Source: an uncultured Oscillospiraceae bacterium (GTDB taxonomy: Bacteria; Bacillota; Clostridia; Oscillospirales; Oscillospiraceae). Taken from it: a stretch of DNA of 64,000 bases. Shown here piece after piece: positions 51,763-61,018 of the stretch; the stretch's first letter is position 1, and each line of letters begins with the position of its first letter. A program made the translations under genes and the position numbers. The notes beneath the pieces are model-generated. The model saw only the letters and a list, made by a program, of their open reading frames with translations, did not search any database and was not told where the DNA came from. Location of the stretch: NCBI GenBank assembly GCA_947629795.1, contig CANRFC010000001.1, positions 141,369 to 205,368 of the forward strand. The letters run 5' to 3'.

Positions 51763-52016
51763 TATCACCGGGTTCCGCTCGAAGCGCAGCCTCTCTTTCG
51801 CAAAAGGGGCTGCAAAAAGCAGATCGATCAGGCCCGTGGGTCTCCGAATTGGAAATCCGCAGGCATTTTATGGGTGGAACTGAAATTACACCAGAAGAAG
51901 GTATAAAAGCCAAATCCTGGGGGCCAAGATCCCATTTTGCGAAAAACTGAGATCGCCTTTCTGCCTTTTTTGGCCCCTTTGATAAAAATTTTGCTGTGAA
52001 AAGCAGCGACAAGTCG

Positions 52017-52045
52017 TTGACACACCGCTCAGTCTCGGATATAAT
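52017..52045 (+). promoter_or_regulatory. Consensus promoter of the ToxIN-like locus
   Basis: TTGACA - 17 bp - TATAAT. Confidence 0.85.
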
Positions 52046-52051
52046 ATGGGT

Positions 52052-52194
52052 GTGGGTGTATCTCAGCCCTAAATGAGAAACTTATTGAGCGGGCTTCTCT
52101 TGGCCCTTAAGCAAGAAAGTTACAAGTGAGTGTTTCGCCACTCCAAGTGCGAGCGTAACAGCGGGGGCAGGGCTACCTTGCCCCCGTTGTTTTT
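52052..52194 (+). ncRNA. toxI: ToxI-like type III antitoxin RNA (putative)
   Basis: Lies between a consensus promoter and an attenuator hairpin just upstream of the toxN-like gene; two degenerate ~37-41 nt repeats (TCTC..GCCCT.AA...AGAAA.TTA....GAG) and a unit GAGTGTTTCGCCACTCCAAGTGCGAGC. Confidence 0.7.
52162..52194 (+). terminator. Attenuator-type terminator between antitoxin RNA and toxin
   Basis: CGGGGGCA-GGGCTACCT-TGCCCCCG + TTGTTTTT, 15 bp before the toxin ATG. Confidence 0.85.
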
Positions 52195-52208
52195 ATGAGG
52201 AGACAGAT

Positions 52209-52688
52209 ATGGACAATATCAAGCTTTATGAGATAGCGCCTGCCTATATAGAATACCTTGCACCCCATGCCCCTCATCTGTTTCGAAATAAGCAGGCGGG
52301 TCAGCATAATGAACGAAAGTATATTGGTGTTGTGTTAACGGTCAATGATATGAATTATTTTGCTCCTCTCTCTTCTTTTAAGGAAAAACACCACCGGATG
52401 CAGGAGGGGCTTGACTTCATTAAAATCAAAAACTACGCAGTTATCAATCTTAACAATATGTTTCCTGTTCCCGCTGGGCAATACAATTATGTGGACATAT
52501 CCAAGGAGCGGAATCCAAAGTATAAGTCCCTGCTCTTGGCAGAATACCGTTACATCAAGTCCATCCAAGAGAAAATCAGGAAGAACGCTGCAGTCCTTTA
52601 TCGGCTTAAGGTCAAGGGACCTGCTTCTCCTTTGACCAAGCGATGCAACGATTTTGCGTCATTGGAAGTTCTCTGTAAACAGTACTGA
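52209..52688 (+). CDS. toxN: ToxN/AbiQ family type III toxin (endoribonuclease)
   Basis: MDNIKLYEIAPAYIEYLAPHAPHLFRNK...RKYIGVVLTVNDMNYFAPLSSFKEKHHRMQEGLDFIKI..YAVINLNNMFPVPAGQY matches the ToxN/AbiQ family pattern; RBS GAGGAGACAG. Confidence 0.88.
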   Translation: MDNIKLYEIAPAYIEYLAPHAPHLFRNKQAGQHNERKYIGVVLTVNDMNYFAPLSSFKEKHHRMQEGLDFIKIKNYAVINLNNMFPVPAGQYNYVDISKERNPKYKSLLLAEYRYIKSIQEKIRKNAAVLYRLKVKGPASPLTKRCNDFASLEVLCKQY

Positions 52689-52842
52689 AAATAGATGTGG
52701 GGCTGTAAGGAAACGGTTCTTTCAAAGCCAGTGGACCTCCGGGATAGATGCCCACTGATATTTAGTTCTCCGGGCTCCCCTATCCGGCTTCCGCCGCCTC
52801 TTCCCCATAAGATTTGTTTCTGACAACTTAATTCTACCGCAA

Positions 52843-52915
52843 AGAGGAGAGGACAACCCTTTGGGCTGCCCCCTCCTCTCTTTTTTTGACCCGTTTTTGC
52901 AACGGGTCCTTTTTC
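52843..52915 (+). terminator. Two tandem terminators after the toxin gene
   Basis: AGAGGAG...CTCCTCTCTTTTTTT then GACCCGTT-TTTGC-AACGGGTCCTTTTT. Confidence 0.75.
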
Positions 52916-53021
52916 TGTGCCGACAATTCGCGAAATTCCTCATGTTTCACGCGGGACATTTGTATCAAAGGTGCATTCCATTCCCCAGGGGAGTTGCCCT
53001 CCGGGAAAGAGTCTCTCAAAA

Positions 53022-55604
53022 TCAGCCCCTATCCTTCCGATAGTACGTCCCCTCCATGGGCAGCCTGGTCCTCAGCCGATGGTCCAGGGCGTAGTATGCC
53101 CCCTGGACCGCCGGGGCGGTGGGGATGCCGGCGATCTCCCCCACTCCCTTGGCCCCGTAGGCGAAGGGCAGGCTCTCCCCCTCCACGAAGACGGCGTGGA
53201 CCTCCGGGATGTCCGTGGCCCGGAAGAGCCCCAGGGTGCCCAGCTTGGCCGTGGGGACACAGTCCTTCAGGGGGAAGTCCTCGGTGAGGGCATACCCCAG
53301 CCCCATGAGCACACCCCCCTCGATCTGTCCTTGGATGGCCAGGGGGTTCACCACCTTCCCCGAGTCGTGGGCGGCCCAGACCTCCTTCACCCGCCCGTGG
53401 TCGTCCAGCACCACCACATGGGTGGCGTAGGCGTAGGCCACATGGCTCTTGGGGTTGGGTTTTGGGGAATTCAGCGGGTCGGTAGGGTCGAAGAACTCGG
53501 CGGAGAACTCCCGCCCCTCCAGCCCGGCCAGGTCTCCCCCCGCCCCGTCCAGAGCGGCCTTCAGGTCGGTCCCCGCCAGGCGCACCGCCTCGCCGGTGAT
53601 GAGGGTCTGGCGGGAGCCCGAGGTGGTCCCCGAATCCGGGGAGGTGTCCGACCCGGCGGGCATGAGCTTCAGGCAGCTCCGGGGCAGCCCCGTGGCCTGT
53701 GCCAGGATCTGCAGAAACACGGTGGAGCAGCCCTGTCCGATGTCCGAGGCGGCGGTGTACAGCTCCACCGTCCCCCCGCGCACCGCCAGCCGGCAGCGGC
53801 CCTTGTCGGGCAGGCCCACTCCCACGCCGGCGTTCTTCATGGCGCAGGCGATGCCTGCCCGGCCGGCGTTTTTCTCATAGACCTCCTTCACCGCCAGCAG
53901 GGTCTCCCGCAGGGCGGTGGAGGGGTCGGCGATCTGGCCGTTGGGCAGGGCCCGTCCCGGCGCGATGGCGTTGCGCCAGCGGATCTCCCAGGGGGAGATG
54001 CCCACCTTCTCGGCCAGGAGGTTGATGTTGGACTCCAGGGCGAACTCGCTCTGGCACACCCCGAAGCCCCGGAAGGCCCCGGCAGGCGGGTTGTTGGTGT
54101 AGTATCCCCAGCCTTTGATATCGGTGTTCTGGTAGCAGTAGGGCCCCACGGCGTGGGTGCAGGCCCGCTCCAGCACCGGTCCGCACAGGGAGGCGTAAGC
54201 CCCGGTGTCGAAGTAGATCTCGCACGCCAGGGCGGTGAAAATGCCCTCCTCGTCGCATCCCAGGGTGAAGGTGGCCTCCATGGCGTGGCGCTTGGGGTGG
54301 AAGGCGATGGACTCCTGCCGGGAGAGCTTCACCTTCACCGGCCTTTGGACCTTCAAGGCTGCCAGGGCGGCCAGATGCTGGACCGACACGTCCTCCTTGC
54401 CCCCGAAGCCGCCCCCCACCAGCTTGTTCTCCACCACGATGCGCTCCGGCTCCCAGCCCAGCATGATGGAAATTTCCTTCCGGGTGTCATAGACCCCCTG
54501 GTCGGAGGTGTAGACCTTCACCCCGTCCCCGTAGGGGAAGGCCACGGCGCACTCGGGCTCCAGGAAGGCATGCTCGGTGAAGGGGGTGGTGTAGGTCTGC
54601 CTCACCACGTATTTGGAGGCCTTCAGGGCCCCCTGGGCGTCCCCCCGGCACACGTGCCGGGACTGACACAGATTCCCGCCGGAGTGGACCAGAGGGGCCC
54701 CCTCCGCCATAGCCTCCCGGACGTTCCGTACCGGCTCCAGGGGCTCGTAGTCGATCCTGATGCGCTCTTTGGCCTGGGCCAGGGTCTTTTCATCCTCGGC
54801 CACCACCAGGCAGATGGCGTCCCCCACGCAGCGGGTCACGTCCCCCACGGCGATCATCACATCCCAGTCCTGCTGGAGGTGGCCCACCTTGTTGTGGGGC
54901 ACGTCGGCGGCGGTGAGCACCGCCAGGACCCCCGGCAGAGCCAGGGCCGCCGAGGGGTCGATGGAGAGCACCCGGGCCCTGGGGTAGGCCGAGCGCACCG
55001 CCGAGGCATGGACCATGCCGGGCAGCTCCACGTCGTCGCAGTACTCCCCGGCGCCCAGCACCTTGTCCCGCACGTCGGCGCGGAAGGCCCCCTTCCCCAC
55101 GCCGAAGGTCTCCCCCGCCTCCAGGGCGGCGTCCACGGCCCCCTCTCCCCGGAGAAGGGCCCCGGCCAGGGTCACGGCCTCCACGATCTTCTTGTAGCCG
55201 GTACAGCGGCACAGATTGCCCCGGAGGGCCTTTTTGATCTGCTCCTCGTCGGGGTCGGGGTCCTGATCCAGCAAGGCCTTGGCACACATGACCATGCCGG
55301 GGGTGCAGAAGCCGCACTGGACCGCTCCCGCCGCCCCGAAGGCGTAGACGAAGATCTCCTTTTCCCGCTCAGAAAGGCCCTCCACAGTCAAAATCTGCTT
55401 GTTTTGGGCCCTTTTGGTGGTCAGAACGCAGGATTTGACCGCTTTTCCGTCCACCACCACGGTGCAGGTGCCGCAGGCCCCCTCGGAGCAGCCGTCCTTC
55501 ACCGATTTCAGGCCTAAATCGTCCCGAAGGTAGCGCAAAAGGGGCTTTTCCTCGGTGGTTATGTACTTTTTCCCGTTGACGGTCAGGGTGTATCGATCGG
55601 ACAT
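53022..55604 (-). CDS. xdh: Fused xanthine dehydrogenase-type molybdenum hydroxylase (2Fe-2S domain + molybdopterin-binding domain), selenium-dependent Xdh family
   Basis: MSDRYTLTVNGKKYITTEEKPLLRYLRDDLGLKSVKDGCSEGACGTCTVVVDG (CX4CXXC 2Fe-2S), CRCTGYKKIVEAV, VGGGFGGKEDVSVQ, GAFRGFGVCQSEFALE; adjacent to ygfK and ssnA. Confidence 0.92.
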   Translation of the reverse strand: MSDRYTLTVNGKKYITTEEKPLLRYLRDDLGLKSVKDGCSEGACGTCTVVVDGKAVKSCVLTTKRAQNKQILTVEGLSEREKEIFVYAFGAAGAVQCGFCTPGMVMCAKALLDQDPDPDEEQIKKALRGNLCRCTGYKKIVEAVTLAGALLRGEGAVDAALEAGETFGVGKGAFRADVRDKVLGAGEYCDDVELPGMVHASAVRSAYPRARVLSIDPSAALALPGVLAVLTAADVPHNKVGHLQQDWDVMIAVGDVTRCVGDAICLVVAEDEKTLAQAKERIRIDYEPLEPVRNVREAMAEGAPLVHSGGNLCQSRHVCRGDAQGALKASKYVVRQTYTTPFTEHAFLEPECAVAFPYGDGVKVYTSDQGVYDTRKEISIMLGWEPERIVVENKLVGGGFGGKEDVSVQHLAALAALKVQRPVKVKLSRQESIAFHPKRHAMEATFTLGCDEEGIFTALACEIYFDTGAYASLCGPVLERACTHAVGPYCYQNTDIKGWGYYTNNPPAGAFRGFGVCQSEFALESNINLLAEKVGISPWEIRWRNAIAPGRALPNGQIADPSTALRETLLAVKEVYEKNAGRAGIACAMKNAGVGVGLPDKGRCRLAVRGGTVELYTAASDIGQGCSTVFLQILAQATGLPRSCLKLMPAGSDTSPDSGTTSGSRQTLITGEAVRLAGTDLKAALDGAGGDLAGLEGREFSAEFFDPTDPLNSPKPNPKSHVAYAYATHVVVLDDHGRVKEVWAAHDSGKVVNPLAIQGQIEGGVLMGLGYALTEDFPLKDCVPTAKLGTLGLFRATDIPEVHAVFVEGESLPFAYGAKGVGEIAGIPTAPAVQGAYYALDHRLRTRLPMEGTYYRKDRG

Positions 55605-55750
55605 GGGAACTCCCCCTCTCGGTCGCCGCACCCCGCGGCGAGGGCGTGGCGCAGCTGACAAATGCGGTCAGATTCTGCTATTTTCTGTGAATTATTACAA
55701 ATTTTCGTCATAAAACAGGGCTTCTGCCCGGTTTGGCCCCCCTCCGGCGG

Positions 55751-58741
55751 TCAGGGGAGCAGGTAGGGATGCCCCTCCAGAACGGCCAGGATGAATTTGC
55801 GGAGGGGGTCATAGAGCCCGCAGGCGTTGTCTTTCACGTTGTACTCGGCCACCCGGCCGGCGAAGCGGACCAGGGCCCTGTGGCCCCCCAGGGGCAGAAA
55901 GCCCTGATTCTCGCTGTTTTCCAGGTCCTCCCGGCTCCAGAAGAGGGTGAATTTGTCCTTGTAGGGCCTGGAATCGTAGGGGCAGAAGACGGCGCAGTTG
56001 CCGCACTCGTTGCACATGCCGTCCACGTGCAGGATCTGGGGCAGTCCCATACCCGGGACCGTGACCGCCACGTTGGCCCGGTTGGGGCAGACGGACACGC
56101 AGGTCTCGCACAGGGTGGCACAGCGGAGGCAAAGGTTTGGGTTTCCCCGTTTTTCCGGGGAAATTTCCAACTTTCCCCGCTCCAAAATCAGCTTTTCCGG
56201 GTCCGGAGCGGGGCTGAAGGAGGGGGCGGGCTCCCCGATGGGATGGCCCAGAATGTCTTCCACCGCCAAAAGTGCGTCAGATTGGGCTTCTACCACGGTT
56301 TTGGGGCCTTTTTGGGCGTCTCCGATGAGGTAAAGGCCGGGGGCGGCTTTGCCGTGCTCGTCGGTGACGGGGCGGCCCTTGGGGTCCAGTTCCACCCCGC
56401 TTTGGCGCAAAAACGCGGTCTCTACCCCCTGCCCTACGGCGGCGATGACGGCGTCTACCCTCAGATTTTTGATCTCATGGGTGGGCTTTGGGGTACGCCT
56501 TCCCGAGGCGTCCGGCTCCCCCAGGGCCATCACCCGGCAGGTGAGCTCTCCGTCCCGGAACCGCTCCGGGGAGAGGAGGGGATGGAAGAGCACTCCGTCG
56601 GCCAGGGCCTGGTCCAGCTCCTCCCGGTCGGCGGGCATGTTCCCCACGTCCCGGCGGTAGACCAGGCAGACGCTCTCCACCCCGGGGAGCCGCTTGGCGG
56701 CCCGGGCGGTGTCCATGGCGGTGTTGCCCCCGCCGATGACCGCCACGTGGGAGCCCAGCCGGGGGAGCTTGCCCGCCTTGATGTCGGCCAGGAACTGCAG
56801 GGCGTCCAGGGCCTTGTCCCCCTCCAGGGGCAGCTTCCCCGGCGCCCAGGCCCCCACGGCCAGCAGGATATGGGTGTAGCCCTCCCGCCGCAGCTCTTCC
56901 ACAGAGGGGGCGGGGGTATTGAGACGGATGTCCGCACCGTAGGCGGCGATGAGCTTGGCGTCGTTGTCCATGGCCTCCTCCGGGATACGGAAGCCGGGGA
57001 TGGCCCGGCGGACCACGCCGCCCAGGGCGGGACCCTTCTCGAAGAGGGTGACCCGGGCCCCGGCCCGGCTGAGGTAGAAGGCCGCCGCCATGCCGGCGGG
57101 GCCGCCGCCCACGATGGCCGCCTTCACCCCCGGGGCGCTCCCCTTGGGGGGAAGGGCCTCCAGGAGGGCCTGGAAGGCCCCCTGGGCGGCTTTCAGCTTG
57201 GCCTGGCGGATGTGCAGCCCCTCCTCGTAATGGCCCCGCATACAGGCGCCGGCGCAGGGATGGGGGCAGATGGTGCCGGTGATGAAGGGAAGGGCGTTCC
57301 GGGCGGTGATGACCTGAAGGGCCTCCAGGTATCTGCCCTCCCCCACCAGCTCCAGGTAGGCGGGGATGTCCTGATGGATGGGGCAGGTCTCGTGACAGGG
57401 GGCGGTGAAGCAGTCCAGCAGGGGGACCTGCCGGGGCAGCTTCTGGACGGGAAGGGCCTTGGCCGGCTTGCGGCTCATTTCCCCGGTGCGGACCTGCTCC
57501 GCCAGGGCGGAGAGGGCGGGGACGTCCACCCCGGTCCAGGGCTTTGCCGCCCCCTCCAGGAGCTCTCCGATCTGGGCAAAGCGCTCATAGCCGCCGGGTT
57601 TCAGGACGGTGGTGGCCATGGTCACCGGCCAGACCCCGGCGGCGACCAGGTCCCGGACGGTGGCGGCGTCGGCCCCGCCGGAGTAGGAGATGCGCAGCTT
57701 CCCCTCAAAGGTCCTGGAGAGCTGCTCTGCCAGGGAGAGGGTGAGGGGCAGCAGAGCCCGACCCGACATGTACATCTCCTCCGCCGGCAGCTCCCCGGCG
57801 CGGACCTCCACCGGGAAGGTGTTGGAGAGCTTGACTCCGAACTCCACGCCCCCCTCCTCCGCCAGGGCCTCCAGCTGGCGGAACATGGGCACGGCGTCGG
57901 CCATCTGCAGGTCCTCGTTGAAGTGGTGGTCGTCAAAGGAGACATAGTCCCAGCCAAGGAGATCCAGGGTCCGCCGGGCGAAGTCGTAGCCCAGGAGGGT
58001 GGGGTTGCATTTGACGTAGGTGTGCAGGCCCTTTTCCCCGATGAGATAGGCAGCAATGGCCTCGATCTCTCCGGCGGGGCAGCCGTGGAGGGTGGACAGG
58101 GTGATGGAGCGGGAAATTTTGGGGGAGACCGCCTTGACATAGCCCTCGTCCACCCGTTGGAACCGGTCCAGGTTGGCCAGGGTCCAGTCCACGCACTCCT
58201 GCCACACGGGAGTGTCCGAGGCGTCCTTCATGCCCTCGATATAGCCGTCGATCTTGGGGCTTTGGATACCCTTGAGGTCATAGCCCACGCTCATGTTGAA
58301 GACGAAGCCGTTGGGGTCCCCCAGGTCCAGCTCTTTCGCCAGGAGCTTGCAGGCGAACCAGGCCCGGACATACTCCGCAAAGGCCTGGGGCACCGTGAGC
58401 TCGGTGGACCACTCGCAGTTGTAGCACTCGTCTTCGGCGGCGATGCAGGGCTTGGCGACACACTGGGACAGCTCCTCCCCGTCCATGATCTGGACGGTCT
58501 TGAGCTCGAAGAACCGGGCCCCGGAGACATAGGCCGCCACAATGTTCTGAGCCAGCTGGGTGTGGGGGCCGGCGGCGGGGCCGAAGGGGGCGGCAAGAGT
58601 CTCGCCGAAGATGGGCAGAAGGGCCCCTTCCCGGGGGGCTTTGGCGACAGTTACGCCGAAAATCTGACCTTTGTCGCGATTTTCCGTCAGGATCCAGGTC
58701 ATCAGGCGGGCAAAGCCCATGGGATACATCCGATCAGACAT
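55751..58741 (-). CDS. ygfK: YgfK, putative selenate reductase subunit / FAD-NAD(P)-Fe-S oxidoreductase
   Basis: 996 aa; MSDRMYPMGFARLMTWILTENRDKGQIFGV; GFxxxAGxxxxxxQ-less glutamate-synthase-like FAD motif AAIVGGGPAGMAAAFYLSRAGARVTLFEKG; C-terminal CLRCATLCETCVSVCPNRAN...CNECGNCAVFCPYDSRP. Confidence 0.93.
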   Translation of the reverse strand: MSDRMYPMGFARLMTWILTENRDKGQIFGVTVAKAPREGALLPIFGETLAAPFGPAAGPHTQLAQNIVAAYVSGARFFELKTVQIMDGEELSQCVAKPCIAAEDECYNCEWSTELTVPQAFAEYVRAWFACKLLAKELDLGDPNGFVFNMSVGYDLKGIQSPKIDGYIEGMKDASDTPVWQECVDWTLANLDRFQRVDEGYVKAVSPKISRSITLSTLHGCPAGEIEAIAAYLIGEKGLHTYVKCNPTLLGYDFARRTLDLLGWDYVSFDDHHFNEDLQMADAVPMFRQLEALAEEGGVEFGVKLSNTFPVEVRAGELPAEEMYMSGRALLPLTLSLAEQLSRTFEGKLRISYSGGADAATVRDLVAAGVWPVTMATTVLKPGGYERFAQIGELLEGAAKPWTGVDVPALSALAEQVRTGEMSRKPAKALPVQKLPRQVPLLDCFTAPCHETCPIHQDIPAYLELVGEGRYLEALQVITARNALPFITGTICPHPCAGACMRGHYEEGLHIRQAKLKAAQGAFQALLEALPPKGSAPGVKAAIVGGGPAGMAAAFYLSRAGARVTLFEKGPALGGVVRRAIPGFRIPEEAMDNDAKLIAAYGADIRLNTPAPSVEELRREGYTHILLAVGAWAPGKLPLEGDKALDALQFLADIKAGKLPRLGSHVAVIGGGNTAMDTARAAKRLPGVESVCLVYRRDVGNMPADREELDQALADGVLFHPLLSPERFRDGELTCRVMALGEPDASGRRTPKPTHEIKNLRVDAVIAAVGQGVETAFLRQSGVELDPKGRPVTDEHGKAAPGLYLIGDAQKGPKTVVEAQSDALLAVEDILGHPIGEPAPSFSPAPDPEKLILERGKLEISPEKRGNPNLCLRCATLCETCVSVCPNRANVAVTVPGMGLPQILHVDGMCNECGNCAVFCPYDSRPYKDKFTLFWSREDLENSENQGFLPLGGHRALVRFAGRVAEYNVKDNACGLYDPLRKFILAVLEGHPYLLP

Positions 58742-60068
58742 GATTCAATTCCCCCCACAATTTTTTGCTCTCGGCCAGGCAGAAGGCCCGCTCCTCCCCG
58801 GCGTCCACGGTGAGGAATTCCCGGTCCTTGTAGACCACCCGGCCGTTGATGACGGTGGTGCGGCAGTCGTGGCCCTGGAGGCCGAAGATGGCGTGGCCGT
58901 CGATGTTTTCATCCGAGAGAGGGGTGAAGGCCGGGTAGTCCATGACGATGACGTCGGCGGCGGCGCCCGGCTTCAGGACCCCCAGGGGCCGGGAGAAGTA
59001 CCGCTCGGCGATCCTGGCGTTGTTGGCGAAGAGCATAGAGGTGACCTCCCCCCAGGCCACCCCTGGCTGACCGGCATGGTGGCGCTGGATGAGAAGGGCC
59101 ACCTTCAGGCTCTCCAGCATGTCGTGGGTATAGGCGTCGGTGCCCATGCCCACCAGGACGCCCTTTTCCAGCATCCGGAGCACCGGGGCGCAGCCCACGG
59201 CGTTGCCCATGTTGGATTCGGGGTTGTTGACCACCATGGTGCCGGTCTGGGCGATGAGGTCCATCTCGGCGGGAGAGAGGTGGATACAGTGGCCCAGGAT
59301 GGTCTTCTCCCCCAGGATGCCGTTGTAGTAGAGGCGGTCCACCGGCAGGCAGCCGTACTTTTCCCGGCTGTCCACCACGTCGTTCATCCCCTCGGAGACG
59401 TGGATGTGGAAGCCGGTCATGCCGTCGTTGGCCTTGACCATCGCCCGGAAGGTCTCGTCCGAGATGGTGAACAGGGCGTGGCCGCCGAACATGGCCTTGA
59501 GCATATCCGAGGGGTGGTCCCGGCAGAAGCGGGCGAAGTCGGCGTTCTCGGCGATGGCCTCCCGGCACTTCTCCGCCCCGTCCCGCTCGGAGACCTCGTA
59601 GCACAGGCAGGCCCGGACCCCGAAGCGCTCACACTCCCGGGCGATGGTGAACAGGGAGCCGGGGACCTGACAGAAGCTGGCGTGGTGGTCGAAGATGGTG
59701 GTGACCCCGTTGCGGATGCACTCCAGGAGGGTGGCCTTGGCGCTGGCCTGGGTGCCCTCCAGAGTGAGGCGGCGGTCGATGTTCCACCACATGCCCTCCA
59801 GCACCGAGAGGAAGTCGGTGGGGGCGTATCCCCGGATGGACAGGCCCCGGGCCAGGCCGGAGTAGATGTGGGTGTGGGCGTTGATGAACCCCGGCATGAT
59901 GAGGCCGCCCCGGGCGTCGATGAACTGGGCCTGGGGGTACTTTTTCCGCAGTGCGGCGGTGGGGCCCACCTCCCGGATGGCCTCCCCCTCCATGAGCACC
60001 CCGCCCTCGGGGAACCAGGGGGCGGCGGGGTCTCTGGTGATGACGCGTCCGTTTCCCAACAGCAGCAT
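58734..60068 (-). CDS. ssnA: SsnA putative aminohydrolase
   Basis: MLLLGNGRVITRD...GGLIMPGFINAHTHIYSGLARGLSIRGY; ...GFHIHVSEGMNDV; overlaps ygfK start. Confidence 0.92.
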   Translation of the reverse strand: MLLLGNGRVITRDPAAPWFPEGGVLMEGEAIREVGPTAALRKKYPQAQFIDARGGLIMPGFINAHTHIYSGLARGLSIRGYAPTDFLSVLEGMWWNIDRRLTLEGTQASAKATLLECIRNGVTTIFDHHASFCQVPGSLFTIARECERFGVRACLCYEVSERDGAEKCREAIAENADFARFCRDHPSDMLKAMFGGHALFTISDETFRAMVKANDGMTGFHIHVSEGMNDVVDSREKYGCLPVDRLYYNGILGEKTILGHCIHLSPAEMDLIAQTGTMVVNNPESNMGNAVGCAPVLRMLEKGVLVGMGTDAYTHDMLESLKVALLIQRHHAGQPGVAWGEVTSMLFANNARIAERYFSRPLGVLKPGAAADVIVMDYPAFTPLSDENIDGHAIFGLQGHDCRTTVINGRVVYKDREFLTVDAGEERAFCLAESKKLWGELNHV

Positions 60069-60116
60069 AGTGAGCCCTCCTTTTCAAAATGGGTGGTCGG
60101 GTCGGAGCGGCCCGGG

Positions 60117-60168
60117 TACAAAAAGAGCGCGCACGGGCCGGTATTTTTTATACCGGGCCCGTGCGCGC
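60117..60168 (-). terminator. Leader terminator/attenuator hairpin upstream of ssnA-ygfK-xdh
   Basis: Minus: GCGCGCACGGGCCCGGTATAAAAAATACCGGCCCGTGCGCGC + TCTTTTTG (17-bp near-perfect stem), ~50 bp before the ssnA ATG and downstream of a candidate promoter. Confidence 0.8.
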
Positions 60169-60235
60169 AGCACTCCGTTACAGCCTGGCTTGGCAATTTT
60201 TGGCGTTTTTCACGAAGTCCCAAGCTTCTGAAAGC

Positions 60236-60264
60236 ATTTTATCATATCTTTTGCTCAATTGCAA
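60236..60264 (-). promoter_or_regulatory. Candidate promoter of the ssnA-ygfK-xdh operon
   Basis: Minus: TTGCAA - 17 bp - TAAAAT; predicted leader ~160 nt. Confidence 0.55.
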
Positions 60265-61018
60265 TCGCTGGGTGGAACTGTCGACAGAGATTTTTTGCCC
60301 TGTTTTTTGCCCAATTTCGATTTCTGTATATGACTCGTTTTTTCGGGGAGGGGCAATTCCTGCATATTAGTATACGGAGGTTCATTTTGACGACAGGAGG
60401 AGCTGTTCCCGGTCGGATCTGCAGATGGAAGCATGGAGACTTCCGGCGGACCGTTTTACACCGGGGAACAAGTGCCTGGAAATTGCCCTTCCCTGTGCCG
60501 CAAAACGCGGCGGGAGCGCCTTTCCGGGACAATGGGACAGACATGGCAGCAGGGATCTGCGCACAGGGGAACTCAGCGGTCCCGGCCCGGACGGGCGGGA
60601 GCGCGGATGCGTCCGGCAGCGGCAAAGAGGCCGGGCCGGAGCGGACCTTGCCTGCGTATCTGCTGCGGAGCACTCTGGTGTCCTTTTCCCCACAGATGGA
60701 GAAGGGCCGGGCTCCCGTGTCTGTCTGTGGGCGGTGTCACCCCGCCGGGTCACGTCTTCCCCCTCGCCCCAGATCGGGCGGGGTCAACAAAGAGATGAGA
60801 CAAACGGTGACGCTCGATGTCTTGAATGGAAAGGCAGGTCGAAGTCCCTGGCGCCGGACGGCGCAGAAATCATGGGGGATCGTGCGCCCTTTTGGGCGGG
60901 AAAGGAGTGTGCGTCAGAACAATTATCCTTTGGCGTTTTGGAAATTGAGATGGGACAAGCAGTGACATGTCCGCATCTTCTCCACAACTTGACATTTCAG
61001 AAAGGAAGTGCTGTTTTT

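Noticed and set aside
52917-55517. + strand 866-aa ORF
   Set aside because: Antisense shadow of xdh; no recognisable domain.
55733-58813. + strand 1026-aa ORF
   Set aside because: Antisense shadow of ygfK, which has clear FAD/NAD and Fe-S motifs.
58671-60965. + strand 764-aa ORF
   Set aside because: Mostly antisense to ssnA and then crosses the terminator/intergenic region; not a credible gene.
60425-61015. Coding potential between ssnA leader and the recombinase gene
   Set aside because: Overlapping ORFs in several frames, Arg/Pro/Gly-rich, no RBS-supported start or recognisable family.
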